Shown here: in pieces, positions 51,294 through 59,372 of the stretch | How the letters are laid out: each line of letters starts with the position of its first letter | Position numbering within the stretch: the stretch's first letter is position 1 | Assembly: GCA_031398975.1 (NCBI GenBank) | Contig: JANNOI010000041.1 | Span: forward strand, 76,848 to 140,847 | Direction of reading: 5' to 3' | Length of the DNA: 64,000 nt | DNA from: JAKFWI01 sp031398975 | GTDB lineage: Bacteria; Pseudomonadota; Alphaproteobacteria; Caulobacterales; Aquidulcibacteraceae | Translations under genes and position numbers: made by a program | Notes under the pieces: model-generated | The model's input: the letters and a program-made list of their open reading frames with translations, nothing else | Told to the model about the DNA's origin: nothing | Database searches by the model: none

Positions 51294-52342
51294 GGACCGG
51301 CCTGTTGCGCGGCCTGCTGGCCGGCCCGCTGGGCGGCGAGCACGTCCACCGTCACCGGCATGCCCTGGCGCAGGCCGGCATCGGCGTCTCCCACCACGAC
51401 CCGCAACCGGTAGACAAGATCGGTGCGCAGGTCCGATGTCTCGACCGAGCGCGGCGTGAATTCCGCGCGCGGCGAAATGAAGCCCACCTGCCCGCGATAG
51501 ACCTTGTCGGAGGAATCCGTGCGCACCTCGACGCGGGCGCCGGGGGCGACCCGGCCCAATTCCTCTTCGCTGACATAGGCGCGCACATAAACCGGATCGC
51601 GCAGCGACAGGGTGTACACGCTCGCGCCGGCGCTCAACATGCTGCCCTGCTCGCGCACGCGCGACAGGACGATGCCGTCGGCCGGGGCCAGGAGGCGCGC
51701 GTCGTCGAGCGCGGTCTGCGCCTGGGCGCGCGCCGCCACCGCCGCCGCCAGACGCGCTTCGGCGGCGCTGACATCCTCCTTGCGGGACCCCGCCCGCTGC
51801 AGGGACAAGCGCTGGCGCGCCGCTTCGAGCGTCGCAGCGGCGGCGACGCGATCGGCCTCGGCGGCTTCGGCGGTGCGCGCGCTCACCGCGCCGGACTTCG
51901 CGAGCGCGCTCTGGCGCTGGGCGTTGGCGGCGGCCTCCTCGAACGCCGCGCTGGCTTCGCGGACCTGCTGGCCGGCCTCGGCGATCTCTTGGGGGCGGTT
52001 GCCGCTGCGCAGGCGCGCGAGTTCGGCCTGGGCGGCCTTGACGTCGGCCTCGGCGGCGTCGAGCGCCTCCTGGAAGGGCTCGGTGTCGAGTTCGGCCACC
52101 ACGTCTCCCTTGGAGACCGCATCCCCCTCGTCGAAGGCGAGCTTGGTGAGCCGGCCCTCGCGCCGGAATGCGAGCTCGACCTCGCGGATGTCCACATTGC
52201 CGTAGAGGACCAGCGGACCGTCGGGGTCCTCGCGCAGGGCGAACCACCAAATCCCGACCCCGATCAGCACCGCCCCCGCCGCGAGGCCCAGAATGCGCCC
52301 CCGGCTGAGCTTGACCGAAGCCAGTCTTTCACGAACTCCCAT
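51290..52342 (-). CDS. HlyD/YbhG-like periplasmic adaptor (membrane fusion protein)
   Basis: 350 aa. N-terminal membrane helix (ILGLAAGAVLIGVGIWWFAL), GNVDIREVELAFRREGRLTKLAFDEGDAVSKGDVVAELD (lipoyl half), a long coiled-coil hairpin (KAAQAELARLRSGNRPQEIAEAG and onward), and ARLLAPADGIVLSRVREQGSMLSAGASVY. Joins the inner membrane ABC proteins to the OMF. First gene of the operon, with a promoter about 120 bp upstream. Confidence 0.93.
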   Translation of the reverse strand: MGVRERLASVKLSRGRILGLAAGAVLIGVGIWWFALREDPDGPLVLYGNVDIREVELAFRREGRLTKLAFDEGDAVSKGDVVAELDTEPFQEALDAAEADVKAAQAELARLRSGNRPQEIAEAGQQVREASAAFEEAAANAQRQSALAKSGAVSARTAEAAEADRVAAAATLEAARQRLSLQRAGSRKEDVSAAEARLAAAVAARAQAQTALDDARLLAPADGIVLSRVREQGSMLSAGASVYTLSLRDPVYVRAYVSEEELGRVAPGARVEVRTDSSDKVYRGQVGFISPRAEFTPRSVETSDLRTDLVYRLRVVVGDADAGLRQGMPVTVDVLAAQRAGQQAAQQAGP

Positions 52343-52460
52343 GCAAAACCCCCGTCCTCAAAGCCTCTGCGCGACGCCGGCGCGAACCGGGCCAGGGCCA
52401 TCCCCGACCCTGGGGAAACACGCGCTTGCCGCATGCTGCATGAAATCCATCGCGTTTTGG

Positions 52461-52488
52461 TCATTACTTGAACGAGCGAATAAGTCAA
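52461..52488 (-). promoter_or_regulatory. sigma-70-type promoter of the exporter operon
   Basis: On the minus strand TTGACT (52488-52483), 16 nt, TAATGA (52466-52461) face hlyD, 119 bp before its ATG. An imperfect inverted repeat TTGAC...GTTCAA spans the same segment and may be an operator; no regulator gene lies beside it. The rest of 52343-52594 (252 bp, divergent to maleylacetate reductase) shows no other obvious feature. Confidence 0.4.
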
Positions 52489-52594
52489 CCGACCAATTCC
52501 AGCCCGCCGGAGGCGTCTTGTCCGGCCCCGAAGCCGCCCCAAATGCTGGCGCACACGCCGCCGGGACGGGCGGGGAAGCCAGGGAGCGCCGGCC

Positions 52595-53656
52595 ATGCAG
52601 GATTTCACCTATACCGGCCTGCCCGCCCGCGTGGTCTTCGGGGCCGGCGCAACCCGCCGCCTGGCCGAGGAGGCCGAGGCTTTGGGGGTGAGGCGCGCGC
52701 TCGTGGTCTGCACGGTCCCGCAAGCTGATCAGGGAAACGCGCTGCTGGAGCAGCTCGACGGCCGCGGGGCGGGCGTGTTCGCGGAGGCGGCGATGCACAC
52801 CCCCTCCGGCGTGACCGCGAAGGCGCTTGAGGTGTTTAAGAGCGCCGGGGCCGACGGGGTGGTGGCGATCGGGGGCGGCTCGGCGATCGGGCTTTCCAAG
52901 GCCATTGCGCTGCGCACCGACGCGCCCCAGATCATCCTGCCCACCACCTATGCCGGCTCGGAGATGACCACGATCCTCGGACAGACCGAGAACGGGCGCA
53001 AAACCACGCAGAAAAGCCTGAAAGTATTGCCGGAAACGGTGATCTACGACGTCGACTACACCCTCACCCTGCCGTCCGCTTTGAGCCTCACCAGCGGCAT
53101 GAACGCCATCGCCCATGCGGTGGAGGCGCTCTATGCGGAGAACGCCAATCCGGTGCTCTCGCTGATGGCGGAGGAAGGCGTATCCGCGCTCGCCAAGGCC
53201 CTGCCCCGGATCATGGAGAACCCGAGCGACAAGGAGGCGCGCACGCAGGCGCTCTATGGGGCGTGGCTGTGCGGGGTATGTTTGGGCTCGGGGGGCGTGG
53301 CGCTGCACCATAAGCTCTGCCACGTGCTGGGCGGCTCGTTCGACCTGCCCCACGCCGAGACGCACACGGTCGTGCTGCCCCACGCCCTGGCCTATAACGC
53401 CCCCGCGGCGGAGCCGGCGATGGCGCGGCTGCGGCGTGCGCTGGGAGCGCCCCGCCCCGCCCAGGCGCTATACGATCTGGCCCAGGCCGGCGGCGCGGCG
53501 GTCTCCTTGAAGGCGCTGGGCATGCCCGAGGACGGGGTGGAGCGCGCCGTCGAGATCACGTTCGAGAACCCCTATTGGAACCCCCGCCCCCTCGAGCGCG
53601 ACGGCGTGCGCGCGCTGCTGCGCGCGGCTTGGGCGGGGGAGCGGCCGGAAGCCTAG
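52595..53656 (+). CDS. maleylacetate reductase
   Basis: 353-aa iron-containing alcohol dehydrogenase family member that reduces maleylacetate to 3-oxoadipate. GLPARVVFGAGATRRLAEEAEALG, VAIGGGSAIGLSKAIAL, PTTYAGSEMT, SGMNAIAHAVEALYAENANP, and the metal His region GVALHHKLCHVLGGSFDLPHAETH. Divergent from the exporter operon. In canonical pathways it is downstream of hydroxyquinol or chlorocatechol ring cleavage, but no intradiol dioxygenase is seen here. Stop overlaps the convergent gene's stop in CTAG. Confidence 0.93.
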   Translation: MQDFTYTGLPARVVFGAGATRRLAEEAEALGVRRALVVCTVPQADQGNALLEQLDGRGAGVFAEAAMHTPSGVTAKALEVFKSAGADGVVAIGGGSAIGLSKAIALRTDAPQIILPTTYAGSEMTTILGQTENGRKTTQKSLKVLPETVIYDVDYTLTLPSALSLTSGMNAIAHAVEALYAENANPVLSLMAEEGVSALAKALPRIMENPSDKEARTQALYGAWLCGVCLGSGGVALHHKLCHVLGGSFDLPHAETHTVVLPHALAYNAPAAEPAMARLRRALGAPRPAQALYDLAQAGGAAVSLKALGMPEDGVERAVEITFENPYWNPRPLERDGVRALLRAAWAGERPEA

Positions 53657-54051
53657 GCGGCGCTGGGGCTGGGGCTTGCGCTGGGGCTGGGGCTGGGGCT
53701 GGCGCTCGCGGCCGCGGCGCGCCGGGCCGCCAGGCGGGCCTGATAGGCCTCGTCGAGCCGCGCCGGCGTCCAGATCGTCGTGTGATCGAGCGTGACTTCG
53801 ACTTCCGCGACGCCCGGCAGCGCGAGCAGCCGCTCGCGCGCCTCCGCCAGGAAGATCGCGGCCATCATGCACATCGGGCTCGTGACGCCGAGCTTCACGT
53901 CGAGCCGCGCGCCCTCCGGGCGCTCCGCCACCGCGACTTCCATGACGAGCCCCATCTCGTTAAGCCCCGCCGGCGCCCCCGCCACGACGCTGCAGGGATC
54001 GACGATGCCGTTCAAGCAGGCCCGCACCGCCTCGATGCTGGGCGCGGTCAT
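53653..54051 (-). CDS. DUF59/MIP18-family protein with Ser-Pro tail
   Basis: 132 aa. N-terminal DUF59 pattern: VRACLNGIVDPCSVVAGAPAGLNEMGLV, LDVKLGVTSPMCMMAAIFL, LPGVAEVEVTLDHTTIWTP. The TSPxC motif of SufT/PaaD-like proteins is present in the form SPMCMM. A C-terminal low-complexity tail (ASASPSPSPSASPSPSAA) is encoded by CTGGGG repeats. Possibly Fe-S maturation of a catabolic enzyme; start overlaps the amidohydrolase stop (ATGA). Confidence 0.72.
   Translation of the reverse strand: MTAPSIEAVRACLNGIVDPCSVVAGAPAGLNEMGLVMEVAVAERPEGARLDVKLGVTSPMCMMAAIFLAEARERLLALPGVAEVEVTLDHTTIWTPARLDEAYQARLAARRAAAASASPSPSPSASPSPSAA
53658..53705. repeat. CTGGGG-type tandem repeat
   Basis: Several imperfect copies of a 6-bp CTGGGG-like unit, read on the minus strand as Ser-Pro repeats at the end of the DUF59-like protein. 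Such repeats can change length by slippage, altering only this tail. Confidence 0.6.
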
Positions 54052-55115
54052 GCGGCCTGCTCGAGGCTCTGCTTCACGAGACTCCAGGGCGGAGCGAGCT
54101 TCTTGCCTTCGAGGCCATAGACGTCGGCGCGGCAGGCCGCCTTCAGCGCCTCCACGTCCCAGCCATGCAGGCGCGCGACATTGAGGCCCAGAATGCCCCG
54201 CTTCATCTCCTCCGTCAGCCGCGGATAGCCCTTGGTGAGCTCCAGGCGCATGAAGGCCTCCACGAAGGGCTGGGGATGCATGCCATTGGCGCCGGTGGCG
54301 TAGAGGATCTTGTCATGGCGTCCGGTGGCCAGAAGCGGGCCCAGCATGTCGGAGAACTTGTCCGAAAAATTGAGCGCGAAGCAGGGATTGCTCTCGAGGT
54401 TCACCCAGACATTGTCATACTTCTTGAGCAGTGCGGCGGTCTCTTCGGCGAAGGCGTAGCCGCCGTGCACGATCTCGAACTGCAGGTCTGGGAACATCGA
54501 GATGACGGAGTCTAAATCGCTCACGTCGAAATGATCGCGCGGCAGCGGCCCGAGCGGCACGGCCTTGTGCACCGCCACCACCTTGATCCCCGCCGCGCGC
54601 ACGCGCTCGATCAGCGGCAGGACGCGCTTCTCGTCATTAAGGCGCACCGGCACGGCGCGGCCCTCCACCATATCGGCGGGATAGAATTTCACGCCGAGCA
54701 CATTCGGCCGGTCGCGGAAACTGTCGATCCAGCCTTCCGGGTCGGGATGCGTCCAGGAGAGGTCGGGGTAGATGAACATGCGGTGCGGCAGGCGCTTGGC
54801 GATCGCCTCCGCCACCCAGATCGGGGAGGAGCCGTCGCCGAACAGGCCGTACATCGGCACGCCGTGATAGATGGCGACGTCGGTCTGGCTCTCCGCGAAC
54901 AGGACCTTCTCAAGCAGATCGGGCTGGCGCTTGAACAGGCCGGTGAAGGTCTCGTAATCGAGATGGTAGCGCGGATCGCCGATCGGGTGCAGCACGTCGA
55001 AGGCGAAATGGTACGTCATGCGGATCACGTGATGCATGAAGTCCTGCCGGAAATTGTCCGGGCTGAAATTGAAGGCGTGGGCCGTCGCATCGACGACGAA
55101 GACATCCTCGATCAT
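54048..55115 (-). CDS. amidohydrolase-family (Amidohydro_2) hydrolase or decarboxylase
   Basis: 355 aa from ATG 55115. N-terminal VVDATAHAFNFSPDNF: the usual HxH is TAH, so only one of the two N-terminal metal histidines remains. FEIVHGGYAFAEETAALLKKY, YATGANGMHPQPFVEAF and GILGLNVARLHGW follow, like ACMSD/gamma-resorcylate-decarboxylase-type proteins. Could be a ring decarboxylase or a hydrolase. Overlaps both neighbours by 4 bp, so it is one operon with the GlcG-like and DUF59-like genes. Confidence 0.75.
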   Translation of the reverse strand: MIEDVFVVDATAHAFNFSPDNFRQDFMHHVIRMTYHFAFDVLHPIGDPRYHLDYETFTGLFKRQPDLLEKVLFAESQTDVAIYHGVPMYGLFGDGSSPIWVAEAIAKRLPHRMFIYPDLSWTHPDPEGWIDSFRDRPNVLGVKFYPADMVEGRAVPVRLNDEKRVLPLIERVRAAGIKVVAVHKAVPLGPLPRDHFDVSDLDSVISMFPDLQFEIVHGGYAFAEETAALLKKYDNVWVNLESNPCFALNFSDKFSDMLGPLLATGRHDKILYATGANGMHPQPFVEAFMRLELTKGYPRLTEEMKRGILGLNVARLHGWDVEALKAACRADVYGLEGKKLAPPWSLVKQSLEQAA

Positions 55116-55543
55116 TGGGCTTGTCCTTCCGTTTGGCCGGCTTCCAGCATCTCGGCCATCGCCTTCTCCATGAACATCAAATCCTCGACATAGGAGCCGC
55201 CCGCGAGCCCCACCCCGCCCTGGCACAGGCCGTCGAGGATCAGCGGAAACCCGCCGGGCACGGCGAGCATGTCGGGCGAGGCGGCGAGCGCTGCGGCGCT
55301 GATGGGGTCGTGCAGCGCTTCGCGGGCGAGCATGTGGGTGGGAATACGAAGGCACGCCGCCGTCGCCGCCTTGCGCCGCGCCACCTCCACCGGCGGGTAA
55401 GCGCAGAGATCATGGCGGGCGAGGAAGATCAGGTGCCCGCCCTTGTCCACCGCCGCGAAGGCGACGTCCGAACCGAAGCGGCGGGCGACGGCGAGCGCGC
55501 GCTCCCCCAGCGCCTGCGCCACATGCAGCAATCGGTCCGCCAT
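55112..55543 (-). CDS. GlcG/HbpS-family protein
   Basis: 143 aa from ATG 55543. SDVAFAAVDKGGHLIFLARHD, VARRKAATAACLRIPTHML, and GGFPLILDGLCQGGVGLAGGSYVEDL match the GlcG/HbpS family, small proteins often next to aromatic catabolism genes. No heme site can be claimed. First gene of the operon reading into the amidohydrolase; 167 bp from the divergent MFS start, where promoters must lie. Confidence 0.8.
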   Translation of the reverse strand: MADRLLHVAQALGERALAVARRFGSDVAFAAVDKGGHLIFLARHDLCAYPPVEVARRKAATAACLRIPTHMLAREALHDPISAAALAASPDMLAVPGGFPLILDGLCQGGVGLAGGSYVEDLMFMEKAMAEMLEAGQTEGQAQ

Positions 55544-55710
55544 GCTTTCCTCCCCGCCGCGACGGCGTCTTATCGGTGTGCGCAAAGCCGCGCGCCGCCG
55601 ATTTGTAGGACTAAAAGCGAAAGCCGCGCAATCCGGGCCTCGGCGGGCGCGCGATTGATACAGGGCGCGCACGCGCCTATCCAGCCCGCACCAAAGCGGA
55701 GATAAAGCCC

Positions 55711-56795
55711 ATGGACCAGACCGGCCCGAGCGAACGCCTCGACGCGCGCGACGCCTGGCGCGTGCCCATCCTGCTTCTGGGCAATGTGCTCGGGGTGATG
55801 CTGATCGCGGCCGTCAATCCGGGCCTTGCGGCCATCGCCGACCATTTCCGCCCGAGCGCGCCGAACGCCGACTTTCTCGTGCGCGTCTCCTTGACCCTGC
55901 CGGGCGTAGTGATCGCGCTTTGCTCCCCGCTCGCGGGCTTCCTGGCGGACCGCTGGGGCCGGCGGCCGCTGCTCCTGTGGTCGATCGCGCTCTATGGGGC
56001 GACGGGGGCGGCCGCGGCGCTTTCCCCGACGATCGAGGCGCTGCTCGCGGCGCGGCTGCTGCAGGGGGTGGCGACGGCCGGGGTGATCAATGCCTGCGCC
56101 ATGCTGGCGGCGGATTATTTCGCGGGCGCGGCGCGCGAGCGTGTGCTGGGCTGGCAGAGCGCGGCCATCAGCGGCGGGGCGATGGTGTTCCTGCTGCTCT
56201 CGGGCGTGCTGGCGGCGGCCGATTGGCGCGCGCCCTTCTGGCTTTATTTCTGGACCGCGGCGGTAGCCTTTGGCGCGGTGGCGTGGCGGATCAACGAGCC
56301 GGCGATCGCGCGCCTCCCTGGCGCGGGGCCCCGCCCGGCGCGGCGCTGGCGGCCTTGAGCTTCTGCGGCGCGTGCGGGGCGTTCGCCTATGGCGCACTGC
56401 GCCGGCGCTTGGGGGCCGCGGGCGTGTTCGCCCTCGTCTTCGGGACGGGCGCGGCGGGCTGCCTGCTGATCGCGCGCGCGGGCGGCGACTATGGGGTGAT
56501 CGTGGCGGGGCTCGCCGTGTTCGGCGTCGGCGTTGGGCTGATGATGCCGAGCCTCATCGGGGTGGCGTTCGCCGCGTCCGACGATCTGACGCGCGCCAAG
56601 GCGGTGGCGTTCGTCAATACCGGCATCTTCATCGGCGAATCGACCTCGCCCTTCGTCACCGAGCCGATCCGGGCGGGCGTTGGCGCGCCGGGCCTGTTCC
56701 TCTACACCGCGGTGCTGCTGGCGCTGCTGACGCTCGCCTTCCTCGCCGCGGCCTTGGGCCGGCGCGCCCGCGCGCGGGCGGCTCAGATCGGGTAG
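55711..56795 (+). pseudogene. MFS transporter broken by deletion and frameshift
   Basis: First part (55711-56358, 215 aa) holds helices 1-6: VPILLLGNVLGVMLIAAVNPG, PLAGFLADRWGRRPLLLWSIALYG, AARLLQGVATAGVINACAML, LYFWTAAVAFGAVAWRINEP, then ends in a foreign tail and a stop. In another frame from about 56340 the rest continues as AALSFCGACGAFAYGALRRRL, VIVAGLAVFGVGVGLMMPSL, NTGIFIGESTSPFVTEPI, helices 8-12, to 56795. Helix 7 has no counterpart in either frame, so sequence between about 56310 and 56350 is lost as well as shifted. Uptake by this carrier is expected to be dead. Converges with the aldehyde dehydrogenase, ending 13 bp inside it. Confidence 0.85.
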
Positions 56796-58231
56796 CGGCG
56801 CTCCCCGGCCTGGAAGGTCACCCAGCGGAGATCGGTGAATTCCGCGATCGCGGCCTGGCCGCCGAAGCGGCCATAGCCCGAGCCCTTGACGCCGCCGAAC
56901 GGCATCTGCGCCTCGTCCTGCACGGTGGGGCCGTTGACGTGGCAGATCCCGCTCTCGATCCGGCGCGCGAAGGCCAAGCCGCGCTCGAGATTGCGGGTGA
57001 AGACGGCGGCGGCGAGGCCGTACTCGCTGTCATTGGCGACCTTGAGCGCCTCTTCCTCGCCGTCCACCAGGATCAGCGCCTTCACCGGCCCGAACGATTC
57101 CTCGCTGTAGAGCCGCATCTCCGGCGTCACGCCCTTTACGACCGTGGCGGGCACGAACACGCCCTCCCCAGGGCCCCCGAGCGCGAGGGAGGCGCCCTTG
57201 TCCACGGCGTCCTTGAGCATGTCGCGGAGCTTGTCCGCCGATTTCGCGCTCACCACCGGGCCGATCGTCGTCTGCTGGTCTCCCGGCGCGCCGAGCTTCA
57301 GCCCCTTGGCGCGCGCGGCCAGCTTCTCCAGGAACGCGTCCGCGACCTTCCGGTCGACAATCAGCCGCTCGGTGGACATGCAGATCTGGCCGGCATTGAG
57401 GAATGCGCCGAAATTCGCGGCGGCCGCGGCGGCGTCCAGGTCGGCGTCGTCCAGCACGACGAAGGGCGCCTTGCCGCCGAGCTCGAGCAGGGAAGGCTTC
57501 AGATGGCGCGCCGCGGTCTCCGCGATGATCCGCCCCACGCGCGTCGAGCCCGTGAAATTCACCCGCCGCACCGCCGGATGGCCGATCAAGGCTTCCACGA
57601 CAGCGCCCGCCTCCGCCGGGGCGTTGGTCACGACATTGACCACCCCGGCCGGGAAACCGGCGTCGACGAAAATCTGGCCGAGCGCGAGGTGCGTCAGCGG
57701 GCATTCCTCTGAGGCCTTGAGGATCACTGTATTGCCGAGCGCCAGCGGCATGCCCAGCGCGCGCACGGCGAGGATGATGGGCGCGTTCCACGGCGCGATG
57801 CTCAGCACCACGCCGGCCGGCTGGCGGATCGCCATCGCCGTCAGCCCGGGCGTGTCGGAGGGGATGACCTCGCCCTTCAGCGCATAGACCTGGGCGGCCG
57901 CCTCGCGCAGCATGTTCTCGGCCAGGTGGACGTTGAAGCCCGCCCAAAGCGTCGTCGCGCCCGTCTCGCGCCCGGCCAGCGCGATGAGATCTCCCGCGCG
58001 CGCATGCAGCAGGTCGGCGGCCTTGTTGAGAAGCGCGCGGCGTTCGCCCGGCGCCTTCGCGGCCCAGGCGGGGAAAGCGCGCCCGGCGGCGTCGGCGGCG
58101 GCGCGCGCATCCTCGGCGTTGGCGGCGGCGACTTCGCCCACCGTCTCCCCGGTCACGGGATCGATCTTTGCGTACACGCCCGCCCCGCGCACCTGCGCCC
58201 CATCGACCAGCATCGTGCCTGAAACGCTCAT
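56783..58231 (-). CDS. NAD(P)-dependent aldehyde dehydrogenase (salicylaldehyde/vanillin type)
   Basis: 482 aa from ATG 58231, which has GGGAGG 8 nt upstream; upstream in-frame codons to 58327 are probably untranslated. VVLSIAPWNAPIILAVRAL, ILKASEECPLTHLALGQ, FTGSTRVGRIIAE, catalytic Glu in LLELGGKAPFVVLDDADLD, catalytic Cys in FLNAGQICMSTERLIV, and QMPFGGVKGSGYGRFGG. Likely oxidises an aromatic aldehyde such as salicylaldehyde in the cluster. Confidence 0.9.
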   Translation of the reverse strand: MSVSGTMLVDGAQVRGAGVYAKIDPVTGETVGEVAAANAEDARAAADAAGRAFPAWAAKAPGERRALLNKAADLLHARAGDLIALAGRETGATTLWAGFNVHLAENMLREAAAQVYALKGEVIPSDTPGLTAMAIRQPAGVVLSIAPWNAPIILAVRALGMPLALGNTVILKASEECPLTHLALGQIFVDAGFPAGVVNVVTNAPAEAGAVVEALIGHPAVRRVNFTGSTRVGRIIAETAARHLKPSLLELGGKAPFVVLDDADLDAAAAAANFGAFLNAGQICMSTERLIVDRKVADAFLEKLAARAKGLKLGAPGDQQTTIGPVVSAKSADKLRDMLKDAVDKGASLALGGPGEGVFVPATVVKGVTPEMRLYSEESFGPVKALILVDGEEEALKVANDSEYGLAAAVFTRNLERGLAFARRIESGICHVNGPTVQDEAQMPFGGVKGSGYGRFGGQAAIAEFTDLRWVTFQAGERRYPI

Positions 58232-58355
58232 TTTGGGCCTCCCGACCTCGGTTTCCGGTTTTGTTTCGGAGTGTTCGGTGTGCGGGGCCGCGTTTCGCCC
58301 GCGCGTGAGGCGTTCAAGCCATCGCATGCCCGCCCTCCGTTTCGTGTCGCCCGCT

Positions 58356-58404
58356 AGACCGTTTCCCGAAAAGTGTTACGCGGTTTTCGGACGATAAACG
58401 GTCT
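58356..58404. repeat. dispersed nested-hairpin repeat, copy 2
   Basis: Outer arms AGACCGTTT/AAACGGTCT are a perfect 9-bp inverted pair and inner arms CCGAAAA/TTTTCGG enclose an 11-nt loop. The core matches copy 1 (41234-41284) on the opposite strand. It lies between the aldehyde dehydrogenase start and the beta-hydroxyacid dehydrogenase stop; the rest of 58232-58520 holds nothing I recognise. Confidence 0.85.
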
Positions 58405-58520
58405 AACTTAAAGTGTAGAGCCTGCTGGCGCACCAGCGCCGGCGGGCGGGTGTTATGTTTTCCACCCTTCGAAACTATCCAGCGCAAAGCCGCGAAGCAA
58501 GCTTGGGCGCGCGCCGCCGC

Positions 58521-59372
58521 CTATTCCTGGAACAGGACGATGGAGGCGACGTCGCGGTCCCCCCAGCCGGCGGCGACGGCCGCGTCCGCGCGCGCGCGCG
58601 CCAGCGCGATCATCGCCGCCGAGGCCGGCGCTTCTGCGTAGAGCGTCTCGAACAGCGCAAGCTCCTTCGCGAGCCCCGCGATCGGGAAGCCGACGGCGCT
58701 GTCCTGCCCCTTCAGCATCGAAGCCTTGAGCGGCCATTGCTTGTTCGCGGCGAAGCTGTCGCCCACGACATCGACCATGTCGGCGATCGCGAGGCCCTGG
58801 CTGCGGCCGTAGCCGAACGCTTCGCTGACGGCGCGCCAATAGAGGCTGAGGATGGAATTGTGGACGATCTTCATCGCCGCGCCCGCGCCCACGGGGCCCA
58901 CCAGCGTCACCGCACGGCAGAAGCGCTCAAGGCCCGGGCGGGCGGCTTCCACCAGGGCGGGCTCGCCGCCGAGCAGCGCCACGAGGCGGCCCTCGCGGGC
59001 GGGCGCGACCGTGCCCAGAACCGGCGCCTCGAGAAAGCGCGCGCCGGCGGCCGCGCTTTCCGCGGCGAGCGCGCGCACGAAGCCGGGCGAGAGCGTCGAG
59101 GCGTTGACGAGCAGCGCGCCTTCCCCCCCGGCCGCCAGAAGCCCGTCGGGGCCGCCATAGATGGCGCGGTTTGCGTCTTCTCCCGCCACCAGGGTGATCA
59201 CGAGATCGCAGGCCCGCGCGAGCGCGGCGGGGGTTTCGGCGAATTCCGCGCCCTCGAGCGGCGCGGCCGCGGGCTTCGACCGGTTCCACAAGAGCGGCGC
59301 CGGGCCCGTCTCCTGCAGCCGCGCCGCGATCGCAGCGCCCATCCGCCCATAGCCCGCAATGCCGATCTTCAT
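58521..59372 (-). CDS. NAD(P)-dependent beta-hydroxyacid dehydrogenase (3-HIBADH family)
   Basis: 283 aa. MKIGIAGYGRMGAAIAARLQETG Rossmann start (GxGxMG), DLVITLVAGEDANRAIYGGPDGLL, LVNASTLSPGFVRALA, and catalytic Lys in GAAMKIVHNSILSLYW. Overlaps the monooxygenase stop by 4 bp, so they are cotranscribed. The substrate (hydroxyisobutyrate, tartronate semialdehyde or a pathway intermediate) is unknown. Confidence 0.9.
   Translation of the reverse strand: MKIGIAGYGRMGAAIAARLQETGPAPLLWNRSKPAAAPLEGAEFAETPAALARACDLVITLVAGEDANRAIYGGPDGLLAAGGEGALLVNASTLSPGFVRALAAESAAAGARFLEAPVLGTVAPAREGRLVALLGGEPALVEAARPGLERFCRAVTLVGPVGAGAAMKIVHNSILSLYWRAVSEAFGYGRSQGLAIADMVDVVGDSFAANKQWPLKASMLKGQDSAVGFPIAGLAKELALFETLYAEAPASAAMIALARARADAAVAAGWGDRDVASIVLFQE

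Noticed and set aside
53653..54051. Naming the DUF59 protein PaaD or SufT
   Set aside because: The motif is altered (SPMCMM), and no Suf or Paa genes are nearby.
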